A stretch of DNA of 64,000 bases, taken from positions 6,957-70,956 of the forward strand of contig JBIQKC010000014.1 of the NCBI GenBank assembly GCA_044506885.1, written 5' to 3'. The first letter of the stretch is position 1. Every line of letters starts with the position of its first letter. A program made the translations under genes and the position numbers. Of the stretch, positions 35,191-43,219 are shown piece after piece. Below the pieces are notes generated by a model. It was given only the letters and a program-made list of their open reading frames with translations. It did no database searches and was not told the origin of the DNA. The stretch is from Croceibacterium_A sp044506885. Its GTDB lineage: Bacteria; Pseudomonadota; Alphaproteobacteria; Sphingomonadales; Sphingomonadaceae.

Positions 35191-38033
35191 TCGGCGGGCT
35201 CCACCTCGGCGATGCGGCGGCTGCGCTCGCTCAGCTCAGCATAGTCGCGCTGCCATTCGCTCGGCCCGTTGGACGGCGTGACCTGCACCGCGGTGACCTT
35301 GTATTCGGGGCAGTTGGTCGCCCAGTCGGAAAAGTCCGTGGTGACCACGTTGGCCTGCGTCGCCGGGTGGTGGAAGGTGGTATAGACCACTCCCGGCGCG
35401 ACCCGGTCGGTTACCAGCACGCGCAGCGTCGTTTCGCCGGTGCGGCTGGCGAGACGGACCATGTCCCCGGTCTCGATGCCGCGGTTCTCGGCATCGGTCG
35501 GGTGCATCTCCAGCAGATCCTGATCGTGCCAGACGACGTTGCCGGTGCGGCGGGTCTGCGCGCCCACGTTGTACTGGCTCAGGATGCGCCCGGTGGTCAG
35601 CAGCAGCGGGAAGCGCGGGCCGGCCTTCTCGTCGGTCGGGATGTATTCGGTGACGACGAACTTGCCCTTGCCGCTGGCGAAGCCGTCGATGTGCATCACC
35701 GGCGATCCCTCGGGATGCTGTTCGTTGATCGGCCACTGGACCGAACCGCGTTGCAGCAGGTCGTTCCATTCGAGCCCGGCGAAGCTCGGCGTCAGGCGCG
35801 CGATCTCGTCGATGATCTGGCTCGGATGGGTGTAGTTCCAGTCCGCGCCCAGGGCATTGGCGAGGAGCTGGGTCACTTCCCAGTCGGCATAGCCGTTGGC
35901 CGGTTCCATCACCTTGCGCACCGGCTGGATGCGCCGCTCGGCATTGGTGAACGTGCCGTCCTTCTCCAGGAAGGTGCTGCCGGGCAGGAACACGTGCGCG
36001 TAGTTCGCGGTCTCGTTGAGGAACAGGTCGTGGACGATGACCAGCTCCATCGCCGAAAGCCCCGCGGCGACGTGCTGCGTGTTGGGATCGGACTGCATGA
36101 TGTCCTCGCCCTGCACGTAGAGGACCCGGAACGAGCCGTCGACGGCGGCGTCGAACATGTTGTTGATCCTGAGGCCCGGCTCGGGATCGAGCGCGACGCC
36201 CCATTCGTTCTCGAACAGTTCGCGCACCGCGACGTCGGAGATGTGGCGGTATCCGGGCAGTTCGTGCGGGAACGAGCCCATGTCGCACGAACCCTGCACG
36301 TTGTTCTGCCCGCGCAGCGGGTTCACGCCCACGCCGGGGCGGCCGATATTGCCCGTCGCCATGGCCAGGTTGGCGATCGCCATGACGGTGGAGCTGCCCT
36401 GGCTGTGCTCGGTCACGCCAAGGCCGTAGTAGATCGCGCCGTTGCCGCCCGTGGCGTAGAGCCGCGCGGCCTCGCGCACGGTCTGCGCCGGAACGCCGGT
36501 GACAGCTTCGAGGAACTCGGGGCTGTGCCGCTCGTCCGAAACGAAGCGCGCCCAGTCCTGGTATTCGTCCCAGTCGCAGCGCTCGCGGATGAACGCCTCG
36601 TTCGCGAGGCCTTCGGTGACGATGACATGCGCGAGGCTGGTCATCACCGCGACATTGGTGCCGGGGCGCAGCGGCAGGTGGTGCGCCGCCTCGATGTGCG
36701 GGCTGCGGACGAGGTCGATCCGCCGCGGATCGATCACGATCAGCTTCGCGCCCTGCCGCAGCCGGCGCTTCATGCGGCTGCCGAACACCGGGTGCGCGTC
36801 GGTCGGATTGGCGCCGATCACCAGGATCACGTCGGCATCCATCACCGAATCGAAATCCTGCGTCCCGGCGCTGGTGCCGAACGTGGTCTTGAGACCATAG
36901 CCGGTCGGCGAGTGGCACACGCGGGCGCAGGTATCGGTGTTGTTGGAGCCGAAGGTGGCGCGGATCAGCTTCTGCACCAGGAAGGTCTCTTCGTTGGTGC
37001 AGCGGCTGGAGGTGATCCCGCCCAGCGCGCGCGCGCCGTGCTTCGCCTTGATGGCGTTGATCCTGCTGGCGGTATAGCTCAGCGCTTCGTCCCAGCTCAC
37101 CTCGCGCCACGGCTGGTCGATGGACTCGCGGATCATCGGGCTGAGGATGCGGTCCTTGTGGTTGGCGTAGCCATAGGCGAAGCGGCCCTTGACGCAGCTA
37201 TGCCCGCGGTTGGCCTTGCCGTCCTTCCACGGCACCATCCGCACCAGTTGCTCGCCGCGCATTTCGGCGCGGAACGTGCAGCCGACGCCGCAATAGGCGC
37301 AGGTGGTGACCTCGGCCCGTTCCGGCAGGCCGATCGCCTTGACGCTCTTTTCCTGCAACGTGGCGGTCGGGCAGGCCTGCACGCAGGCGCCGCAGCTGAC
37401 GCATTCGGAGCTGAGGAAGTTGTCCGGCGTCTGCCCGGCGCTGACCATGGAGGCGAACCCGCGCCCGTCGATGGTCAGCGCGAACGTGCCCTGCACCTCG
37501 TCGCAGGCGCGCACGCAGCGCGAACAGACGATGCACTTGCTCGGATCGAAATCGAAATAGGGGTTCGAGGTGTCGGTCGCCTCGCCCAGGTGGTTCTTGC
37601 CTTCGTAGCCGTAGCGCACGTCGCGCAGGCCCACGGCGGCCGCCTGTTCCTGCAACTCGCAGTCGTTGTTGGCGCTGCACGTCAGGCAGTCGAGCGGGTG
37701 GTCGGAGATGTACAGCTCCATCACCCCCTTGCGCAGCTTTTCCAGCCGCGGGGTCTGGGTGTGGACGGTCATTCCCGCCGCAACCGGCGTGGTGCAGCTG
37801 GCCGGCGTGCCGCGCGCGCCGTCGATCTCGACCAGGCACAGGCGGCAGGATCCGAACGACTTCATGTTGTCGGTGGCGCAGAGCTTGGGGATCGAACCGC
37901 CGATTTCCGCCGCTGCGCGCATCACGCTGGTGCCCGCGGGCACGGTGACCTCGCGGCCGTCGATGGTCAGCGTGACCATCTCGTCCGACTTGACTTCGGG
38001 TGTGCCGAAATCTGCCTGGCGTTCAAATCCCAT
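35187..38033 (-). CDS. fdsA: NAD-dependent formate dehydrogenase, molybdenum subunit alpha
   Basis: The 948-residue catalytic subunit starts with a 2Fe-2S domain (GSCRLCLVEIDG), continues with several 4Fe-4S cysteine clusters (CIVCSRCVRACDEVQG, CVSCGACVQACPT, CAYCGVGCTF) and ends with the molybdopterin domains. The probable Mo ligand is the cysteine of NTDTCARVCHSPTG, followed by TTFGTSAGTQD. It oxidises formate to CO2 and passes electrons to FdsB and FdsG for NAD+ reduction. It overlaps mobA upstream by 11 nt and fdsD downstream by 4 nt. Confidence 0.96.
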   Translation of the reverse strand: MGFERQADFGTPEVKSDEMVTLTIDGREVTVPAGTSVMRAAAEIGGSIPKLCATDNMKSFGSCRLCLVEIDGARGTPASCTTPVAAGMTVHTQTPRLEKLRKGVMELYISDHPLDCLTCSANNDCELQEQAAAVGLRDVRYGYEGKNHLGEATDTSNPYFDFDPSKCIVCSRCVRACDEVQGTFALTIDGRGFASMVSAGQTPDNFLSSECVSCGACVQACPTATLQEKSVKAIGLPERAEVTTCAYCGVGCTFRAEMRGEQLVRMVPWKDGKANRGHSCVKGRFAYGYANHKDRILSPMIRESIDQPWREVSWDEALSYTASRINAIKAKHGARALGGITSSRCTNEETFLVQKLIRATFGSNNTDTCARVCHSPTGYGLKTTFGTSAGTQDFDSVMDADVILVIGANPTDAHPVFGSRMKRRLRQGAKLIVIDPRRIDLVRSPHIEAAHHLPLRPGTNVAVMTSLAHVIVTEGLANEAFIRERCDWDEYQDWARFVSDERHSPEFLEAVTGVPAQTVREAARLYATGGNGAIYYGLGVTEHSQGSSTVMAIANLAMATGNIGRPGVGVNPLRGQNNVQGSCDMGSFPHELPGYRHISDVAVRELFENEWGVALDPEPGLRINNMFDAAVDGSFRVLYVQGEDIMQSDPNTQHVAAGLSAMELVIVHDLFLNETANYAHVFLPGSTFLEKDGTFTNAERRIQPVRKVMEPANGYADWEVTQLLANALGADWNYTHPSQIIDEIARLTPSFAGLEWNDLLQRGSVQWPINEQHPEGSPVMHIDGFASGKGKFVVTEYIPTDEKAGPRFPLLLTTGRILSQYNVGAQTRRTGNVVWHDQDLLEMHPTDAENRGIETGDMVRLASRTGETTLRVLVTDRVAPGVVYTTFHHPATQANVVTTDFSDWATNCPEYKVTAVQVTPSNGPSEWQRDYAELSERSRRIAEVEPAE

Positions 38034-38553
38034 CGTTCTTCTCCGCGGCGGCCAGATCCGCCGGTGTATTGATATTAGCAGGTTTTGCCGCCGTTTTCAC
38101 GGGTGTTGCGCCGATGGCCTCGGCGAAGGCCAGCATCGAATGCCGTCCTTCTGCCAGAAGCAGCGTTTCGAGACCGTCAACGGCGCTCACCGGCCAGTGG
38201 CCCACGACCGGCTGGCTGGCGAGATAGGCGGGGGCCGGCGAGAGCAGCGCGGGCAGGTCTTCGGGCAGCCCGACCGAATCCACGCCGCAGGCCAGCACGC
38301 TGCCGTAACCCTCGTCGCGCGCCAGCCGCAGCCCGGCGGCGATTCCGGCGAGCGGGCCCATGTCCGGGTGCGGCCAGTCGGGAATGGTCGGGGCGGGGGC
38401 CGTCTCGCGCCCGGCGACGACCACGTATTCGCACCAGCCCGACATCGCATCCACGGCGCGCGCCAGCAGCGTATGCCCGCCCAGCTCGGCCAGCGCCTTG
38501 TCGCTGCCGAACCGGCGCGATTGCCCGCCCGCAAGAACCACGCCGAGGATCAC
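38023..38553 (-). CDS. mobA: Molybdenum cofactor guanylyltransferase
   Basis: The 176-residue protein has the nucleotidyltransferase motif LAGGQSRRFGSDKALAELGG near its start and HPDMGPLAGIAAGL and CGVDSVGLPEDL further on. MobA attaches GMP to molybdopterin, making the bis-MGD cofactor that FdsA needs. GTG 38553 is chosen from the motif position and AAGGGG 6 nt upstream, part of a repeat arm. It lies between fdsB and fdsA and overlaps fdsA by 11 nt, so cofactor supply is tied to the enzyme. Confidence 0.92.
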   Translation of the reverse strand: MILGVVLAGGQSRRFGSDKALAELGGHTLLARAVDAMSGWCEYVVVAGRETAPAPTIPDWPHPDMGPLAGIAAGLRLARDEGYGSVLACGVDSVGLPEDLPALLSPAPAYLASQPVVGHWPVSAVDGLETLLLAEGRHSMLAFAEAIGATPVKTAAKPANINTPADLAAAEKNDGI

Positions 38554-38560
38554 CTGAAGC

Positions 38561-38590
38561 CCCTTCCCGTCAGGGGAGGGGTTGGGCTGG
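38561..38590. repeat. Partial GC-rich palindromic repeat before mobA
   Basis: CCCCTTCCCGTCAGGGGAGGGG is a single-hairpin remnant of the repeat family in putA and before fdhD. On the mobA strand it supplies the purine run directly upstream of the GTG start. Confidence 0.7.
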
Positions 38591-38605
38591 GAGTTGTCGG
38601 CGCCG

Positions 38606-40198
38606 TCACGCCTCGCTCCGCTCCGGCGCTTTTGCCGCCGCATCCCGATCACTGGGCCGATCACCGGGCCGATCGCCGGGCATGAAATCCTCCGGCCAGT
38701 GCTTCAGCGCGCTCATCACCGGGTAGGGCGTGAAGCCGCCGAGCGCGCACAGCGAGCCGAACTTCATCGTCTCGCACAGGTCGGTCAGCAGGCCGATGTC
38801 CTGTTCGGGCAGGCGGCCGGTCTTCGGCGCATTGTGCATCACCGGCAGCACTTCGACCGCGTCGGCCTTGCGCCCGCCGGCGCGGATGCGGTCGATCAGC
38901 TCGACCCCGCGCACCGCGCCGATCCGGCACGGGGTGCACTTGCCGCAGCTTTCGGCGGCGCAGAACTCCATCGCGAAGCGCGCCATCGAACCCATGTCGG
39001 CGCTGTCGTCGAACACCGTGATCCCGCCATGGCCGATCAGCGCGTCGGCGGCGGTATAGGCTTCGTAGTCGAAGCGGATGTCGAACTGGTCGGGGTGGAG
39101 ATAGGCGCCCAGCGGCCCGCCCACCTGCGCCGCCTTCACCGGGCGGCCGGACTCGGTCCCGCCGCCGATGTCGTGGATCAGCTCGCGCAGCGTGATTCCG
39201 AACGCGGTCTCGAACAGGCCGCCGTGGCGGATGTTGCCGGCAAGCTGGATCGGCATCGTGCCCTTGGAACGGTCGATGCCCAGCGCGCCGTATTGCGCGG
39301 CCCCGCCTTCGTCGAGAATGTGCGGCACGGCGGCGAGGGTCAGCACGTTGTTGACCACTGTCGGCCGCCCGAACAGGCCCTCGATCGCCGGCAGTGGCGG
39401 CTTGGCGCGCACTTCGCCGCGCTTGCCCTCCAGGCTGTTGAGCAGCGAGGTTTCCTCGCCGCAGACATAGGCCCCCGCGCCCACGCGCACCTCGCAGCGG
39501 AACGGGGCGATGATCTGCGCGCACAGGCGCAGCGCCTCGTTCAGCTTGCGGATCGCGTCGGGGTATTCGCTGCGGACGTAGATATAGCCCTGGCGAGCGC
39601 CCACCGCCTCGCCGGCGATCGCCATGCCCTCGATCAGCGCATAGGGATCGCCCTCCATCACCATCCGGTCGGCGAAGGTGCCGCTGTCGCCTTCGTCGGC
39701 GTTGCAGACGATGTACTTCCGCTCGCCCGGCGTATTGGCCACGGTCTTCCACTTGATGCCGGCGGGGAAGCCCGCGCCGCCGCGTCCGCGCAGCCCGGAT
39801 TCGAGCACTTCCTCGACGATCCGCTCGCTGCCGATGCGGCGCGCACGCTCCAGGCCGGCCCAGCCGCCGGTCGCCGCGTAGTCTTCCAGGCTCGTCGGCC
39901 GCGTGCGCCCGGCGCGGGCGAACGTCAGCCGCTGCTGGCGGGCGATGAACGGATGCTCGACGATCTCGCCGATCGACTTGTCGCTCGATCCGTTCAGAAT
40001 CGCATCGACGTCGGCCATCGTCGCCGGGCCGAAGCCGGCGCCGTCGATCTCGACCAGCGGTTCGAGCCAGTGCATGCCCCAGCTCGAGGTGCGGTGAACC
40101 TCGCAACCCTTGCGGGCGAAGGCCTCGGCCAGCGCGTCGGCGCCGAGGGCGCGGGCCAGCGCATCGTCGGAAATGCGCACGATCGGGGTTCCGGTCAC
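38606..40198 (-). CDS. fdsB: NAD-dependent formate dehydrogenase, flavin subunit beta
   Basis: The 530-residue NuoF-like subunit has the NADH/FMN region GLRGRGGAGFPAGIKW, NADEGDSGTFADR and GAYVCGEETSLLNSLEG, and a 4Fe-4S site in ESCGKCTPCRIG. The N-terminal 120 residues are the thioredoxin-like extension seen in FdsB. It passes formate electrons to NAD+. The GTG start overlaps the fdsG stop (GTGA). The C-terminal tail (PGDRPGDRPSDRD) is low in complexity and encoded by a short tandem repeat. Confidence 0.95.
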   Translation of the reverse strand: MTGTPIVRISDDALARALGADALAEAFARKGCEVHRTSSWGMHWLEPLVEIDGAGFGPATMADVDAILNGSSDKSIGEIVEHPFIARQQRLTFARAGRTRPTSLEDYAATGGWAGLERARRIGSERIVEEVLESGLRGRGGAGFPAGIKWKTVANTPGERKYIVCNADEGDSGTFADRMVMEGDPYALIEGMAIAGEAVGARQGYIYVRSEYPDAIRKLNEALRLCAQIIAPFRCEVRVGAGAYVCGEETSLLNSLEGKRGEVRAKPPLPAIEGLFGRPTVVNNVLTLAAVPHILDEGGAAQYGALGIDRSKGTMPIQLAGNIRHGGLFETAFGITLRELIHDIGGGTESGRPVKAAQVGGPLGAYLHPDQFDIRFDYEAYTAADALIGHGGITVFDDSADMGSMARFAMEFCAAESCGKCTPCRIGAVRGVELIDRIRAGGRKADAVEVLPVMHNAPKTGRLPEQDIGLLTDLCETMKFGSLCALGGFTPYPVMSALKHWPEDFMPGDRPGDRPSDRDAAAKAPERSEA

Positions 40199-40626
40199 GA
40201 TGCGTCTCCGATCACTTCGGCGAGCCTTGCGGCATCGAGCCGGGCGTGGAGCGTATCGCCGACACGCGCCGCCGGGCCGGCGCTGCACAGGCCCAGGCAA
40301 TAGACGGTGGTCAGCCTGACGCGCTCGCCGGCGGCGCTCTCGGCATCCGCGATCAGCGCCTCGACGCCGCGCGCCTTGCACGCTTCGGCGCGGCAGATCT
40401 GCACTTCCGGGCGCGGATCCCGCTGTCCGCGGAAATCGTGATAGAAGCTGACCACGCCGTGGACGTCGGCCCGGCTGAGATTGAGCCCCTTGGCGATCAG
40501 CGCTTCGGCTTCGGTATCGACACAGCCGAACGCGTGCTGCACGTCGTGCAGGATGGGGATGAGCGGGCCTTCCCTCTCGCCATGTTCGGCCAGGATCTCG
40601 CCGATCCGCTGTTCCTTGGTACTCAC
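40195..40626 (-). CDS. fdsG: NAD-dependent formate dehydrogenase subunit gamma
   Basis: The 143-residue NuoE-like protein has a helical N terminus and a thioredoxin-fold 2Fe-2S domain, with cysteines in EVQICRAEACKARG and TVYCLGLCSAGPA. It relays electrons to FdsB. The GTG start at 40626 lies 3 nt after the fghA stop codon, so it is read from the same transcript as the formaldehyde genes. Confidence 0.95.
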   Translation of the reverse strand: MSTKEQRIGEILAEHGEREGPLIPILHDVQHAFGCVDTEAEALIAKGLNLSRADVHGVVSFYHDFRGQRDPRPEVQICRAEACKARGVEALIADAESAAGERVRLTTVYCLGLCSAGPAARVGDTLHARLDAARLAEVIGDAS

Positions 40627-40629
40627 GAA

Positions 40630-41457
40630 CTAGAGCCTTTCCGCGTGCCAGGCGATGTGCTCGGCCATGAAGGTCGAGATGAAGAAATAGGAGTGGTCGT
40701 AGCCTTCCTGCATCCGGATCGTCGCCGGAATATCCGCCTCGCGGCAGGCCGCGTCCAGCAATTGCGTTTTCAGCTGCTCGCTGAGGAAGTTGTCCGCCGT
40801 GCCCTGATCGACCAGCAGATCGGGCAGGCGCGCGCCGTCCTCGATCAGCGCGCAGGCGTCGTAGGCGCGCCACGTCTTGCGGTCAGGGCCGAGATAGCCT
40901 GACAGCGCCTTTTCTCCCCACGGGCAGTTCAGCGGGCTGACGATCGGGGAAAAGGCGCTGGTCGAGCGGAACCGGCCGGGATTGCGCAGGGTGATCGTCA
41001 GCGCGCCATGCCCGCCCATCGAATGGCCGGTGATCCCCTGCCGCGCCATGTCCACCGGGAACTCGGCGGCGATCAGCGCGGGCAGTTCGTCCTCGATATA
41101 GGACCGCATGCGGAAATTCGCCGCCCACGGCTCCTGCGTCGCATCGACGTAGAAGCCCGCGCCCTTGCCGAAGTCGTAGGCTTCGTCATCCGGCACATCG
41201 TCGCCGCGTGGGGACGTGTCGGGCGCGACGAACACGATTCCGTGTTCGGCGCAGGCCCGGCGGTATTCGCCCTTTTCCATCACGTTGGCGTGGGTGCAGG
41301 TCAGCCCCGAAAGGTACCACAGCACCGGCAGCTTCGCCCCGGCCGCATGCTCCGGCACGTAGACCGCGAAAGTCATATCCGTGCCGGTGGCGGCGGACCG
41401 GTGGCTGTAGACGCCCTGGTCGCCGCCGTGGCTGCGGTTGGTTGAAAGCACGTCCAT
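40630..41457 (-). CDS. fghA: S-formylglutathione hydrolase
   Basis: The 275-residue serine esterase has LPVLWYLSGLTCTHANVMEK, the nucleophile in GHSMGGHGAL, the Asp in VDQGTADNFL and the His in GYDHSYFF, all typical of S-formylglutathione hydrolase (esterase D). It splits S-formylglutathione to formate and glutathione, the second step of formaldehyde oxidation. Formate then goes to the Fds enzyme encoded directly downstream. Confidence 0.96.
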   Translation of the reverse strand: MDVLSTNRSHGGDQGVYSHRSAATGTDMTFAVYVPEHAAGAKLPVLWYLSGLTCTHANVMEKGEYRRACAEHGIVFVAPDTSPRGDDVPDDEAYDFGKGAGFYVDATQEPWAANFRMRSYIEDELPALIAAEFPVDMARQGITGHSMGGHGALTITLRNPGRFRSTSAFSPIVSPLNCPWGEKALSGYLGPDRKTWRAYDACALIEDGARLPDLLVDQGTADNFLSEQLKTQLLDAACREADIPATIRMQEGYDHSYFFISTFMAEHIAWHAERL

Positions 41458-41478
41458 CGGGAAAAATCGGGCGCGCGC

Positions 41479-41856
41479 TCAGTGGCGCATGTGGAAGGCG
41501 CAGATCTTGTTGCCGTCGGGATCGCGCAGATAGGCCCCGACCGACTGGTTGGGCGCGCGCTCGCGCGGTCCCGGCTCGCCGTCACAGACGCCGCCGGCGG
41601 CAAGGCCGGCCTCGTGCCACGCGGCCACCGTCTCGTCGTCCGGCGCGGCGAAGCCCAGCGTGCCGCCGTTGGCGTAAGTGGCGGGTTCGCCGTTCAGCGG
41701 CTTGCCGACGATGAAGGTGCCGCCCGGTCCGGCATAGACCAGTTGCCCCGCTTCGGGCGGAACCACGTTCTGATAGCCGAGCACGCCCATCGTGGCGTCG
41801 TAGAACTTGCGGCTCTTCTCGATGTCGTTGGAGCCGAGGAATGCGTGCGTGAACAT
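41479..41856 (-). CDS. VOC (glyoxalase/bleomycin-resistance) family protein
   Basis: The 125-residue protein has paired beta-alpha-beta-beta-beta units of the VOC fold: FTHAFLGSNDIEKSRKFYDA at the start and GAYLRDPDGNKICAFHMRH at the end. Members bind a metal and act on glutathione adducts or other small molecules. The location between frmA and fghA suggests a role near glutathione-bound formaldehyde, but the reaction is not known. AGGAGAGG precedes the ATG. Confidence 0.9.
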   Translation of the reverse strand: MFTHAFLGSNDIEKSRKFYDATMGVLGYQNVVPPEAGQLVYAGPGGTFIVGKPLNGEPATYANGGTLGFAAPDDETVAAWHEAGLAAGGVCDGEPGPRERAPNQSVGAYLRDPDGNKICAFHMRH

Positions 41857-42010
41857 AGGGACCTCTCCTGTGAGCTAGCCATTAGACGCGAAAATAGGGT
41901 CGTTCAAGTATCCGAACATTTCGTGTCCATGAAATCCCTGGCGGAATTTCACGGAACCGAAGTCGTCTCTGGTCCGGGCCGTTTCAAGCCCGGCCTTCGC
42001 CACCGGCGGA

Positions 42011-43123
42011 TCAGTATACCACGACGCTGCGGATGCTCTCGCCCGCATGCATCAGGTCGAAACCCTTGTTGATCTCTTCCAGGGTCAGGACATGGGTAAT
42101 CATCGGGTCGATCTGGATTTTCCCGTCCATGTACCAGTCCACGATCTTCGGCACGTCGGTGCGGCCCTTGGCCCCGCCGAAGGCGGTGCCGCGCCAGTTG
42201 CGCCCGGTGACTAGCTGAAACGGCCGGGTGGCGATTTCCTTGCCCGCTTCGGCCACGCCGATGATCACGCTGGTGCCCCAGCCGCGGTGGCAGCATTCCA
42301 GCGCCGTGCGCATCACTTCGGTATTGCCGGTGCAGTCGAAGGTATAGTCCGCGCCGCCGTCGGTCAGCTCCAGCACCCTGGCGATTGTCTCGTCGCGGTT
42401 CATGCCCTTGGTGTTGAGGAAATCGGTCATGCCGAACTTGCGGCCCCATTCCTCGCGCGTTGCATTGATGTCGACGCCGATGATCCGGTTCGCGCCCGCC
42501 AGCTTCGCGCCCTGGATCACGTTGAGGCCGATGCCGCCGAGGCCGAACACCACCACGTTGTCGCCCACTTGCACCTTGGCCGTGTTGACCACTGCGCCCA
42601 CGCCGGTGGTCACGCCGCAGCCGATGTAGCAGCTGGTCTTGAACGGCGCGTCTTCGCGGATCTTCGCCACCGCGATTTCCGGCAGCACGGTGAAATTGGA
42701 GAACGTCGAGCAGCCCATGTAGTGGTAGATCGGCTGCCCCTTGTAGGAAAAGCGCGTCGTCCCGTCGGGCATCAGCCCCTTGCCCTGCGTGGCGCGGATC
42801 GCGGTGCACAGGTTGGTCTTGCCCGAAAGGCACGATTTACACTGGCGGCATTCCGGCGTGTAGAGCGGGATCACGTGGTCGCCCGGTTTCACGCTGGTCA
42901 CGCCCGCGCCCACTTCGCGCACCACGCCCGCGCCCTCGTGGCCCAGCACGCTCGGGAACAGGCCCTCGCTGTCGAACCCGTCCAGCGTATAGGCGTCGGT
43001 GTGGCAGATGCCGGTGGCCATGATTTCCACCAGCACTTCGCCCGCCTTCGGCCCCTCGAGGTCCAGTTCGACGATCTCCAGCGGTTTCTTGGCTTCGAAG
43101 GCGACTGCGGCGCGGGTCTTCAT
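42011..43123 (-). CDS. frmA: S-(hydroxymethyl)glutathione dehydrogenase (class III alcohol dehydrogenase)
   Basis: The 370-residue zinc enzyme has the catalytic zinc site at GICHTDAYTLDG and GHEGAGVVREVG, the structural zinc cysteines in ECRQCKSCLSGKTNLC, and the NAD motif GLGGIGLNVIQGA. These are characteristic of glutathione-dependent formaldehyde dehydrogenase. It oxidises S-hydroxymethylglutathione to S-formylglutathione. ATG 43123 is chosen because GAGGA lies upstream. It is the first gene of the formaldehyde-to-CO2 block. Confidence 0.97.
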   Translation of the reverse strand: MKTRAAVAFEAKKPLEIVELDLEGPKAGEVLVEIMATGICHTDAYTLDGFDSEGLFPSVLGHEGAGVVREVGAGVTSVKPGDHVIPLYTPECRQCKSCLSGKTNLCTAIRATQGKGLMPDGTTRFSYKGQPIYHYMGCSTFSNFTVLPEIAVAKIREDAPFKTSCYIGCGVTTGVGAVVNTAKVQVGDNVVVFGLGGIGLNVIQGAKLAGANRIIGVDINATREEWGRKFGMTDFLNTKGMNRDETIARVLELTDGGADYTFDCTGNTEVMRTALECCHRGWGTSVIIGVAEAGKEIATRPFQLVTGRNWRGTAFGGAKGRTDVPKIVDWYMDGKIQIDPMITHVLTLEEINKGFDLMHAGESIRSVVVY

Positions 43124-43219
43124 GGCTGTCCTCGATAGTTGATGAAGCAAACGATTCGTGTGCCCGGCTCATTGGCCACACGAAACCGTTTGCCAACCCC
43201 CACAGCGGGCGCGGCCTGG

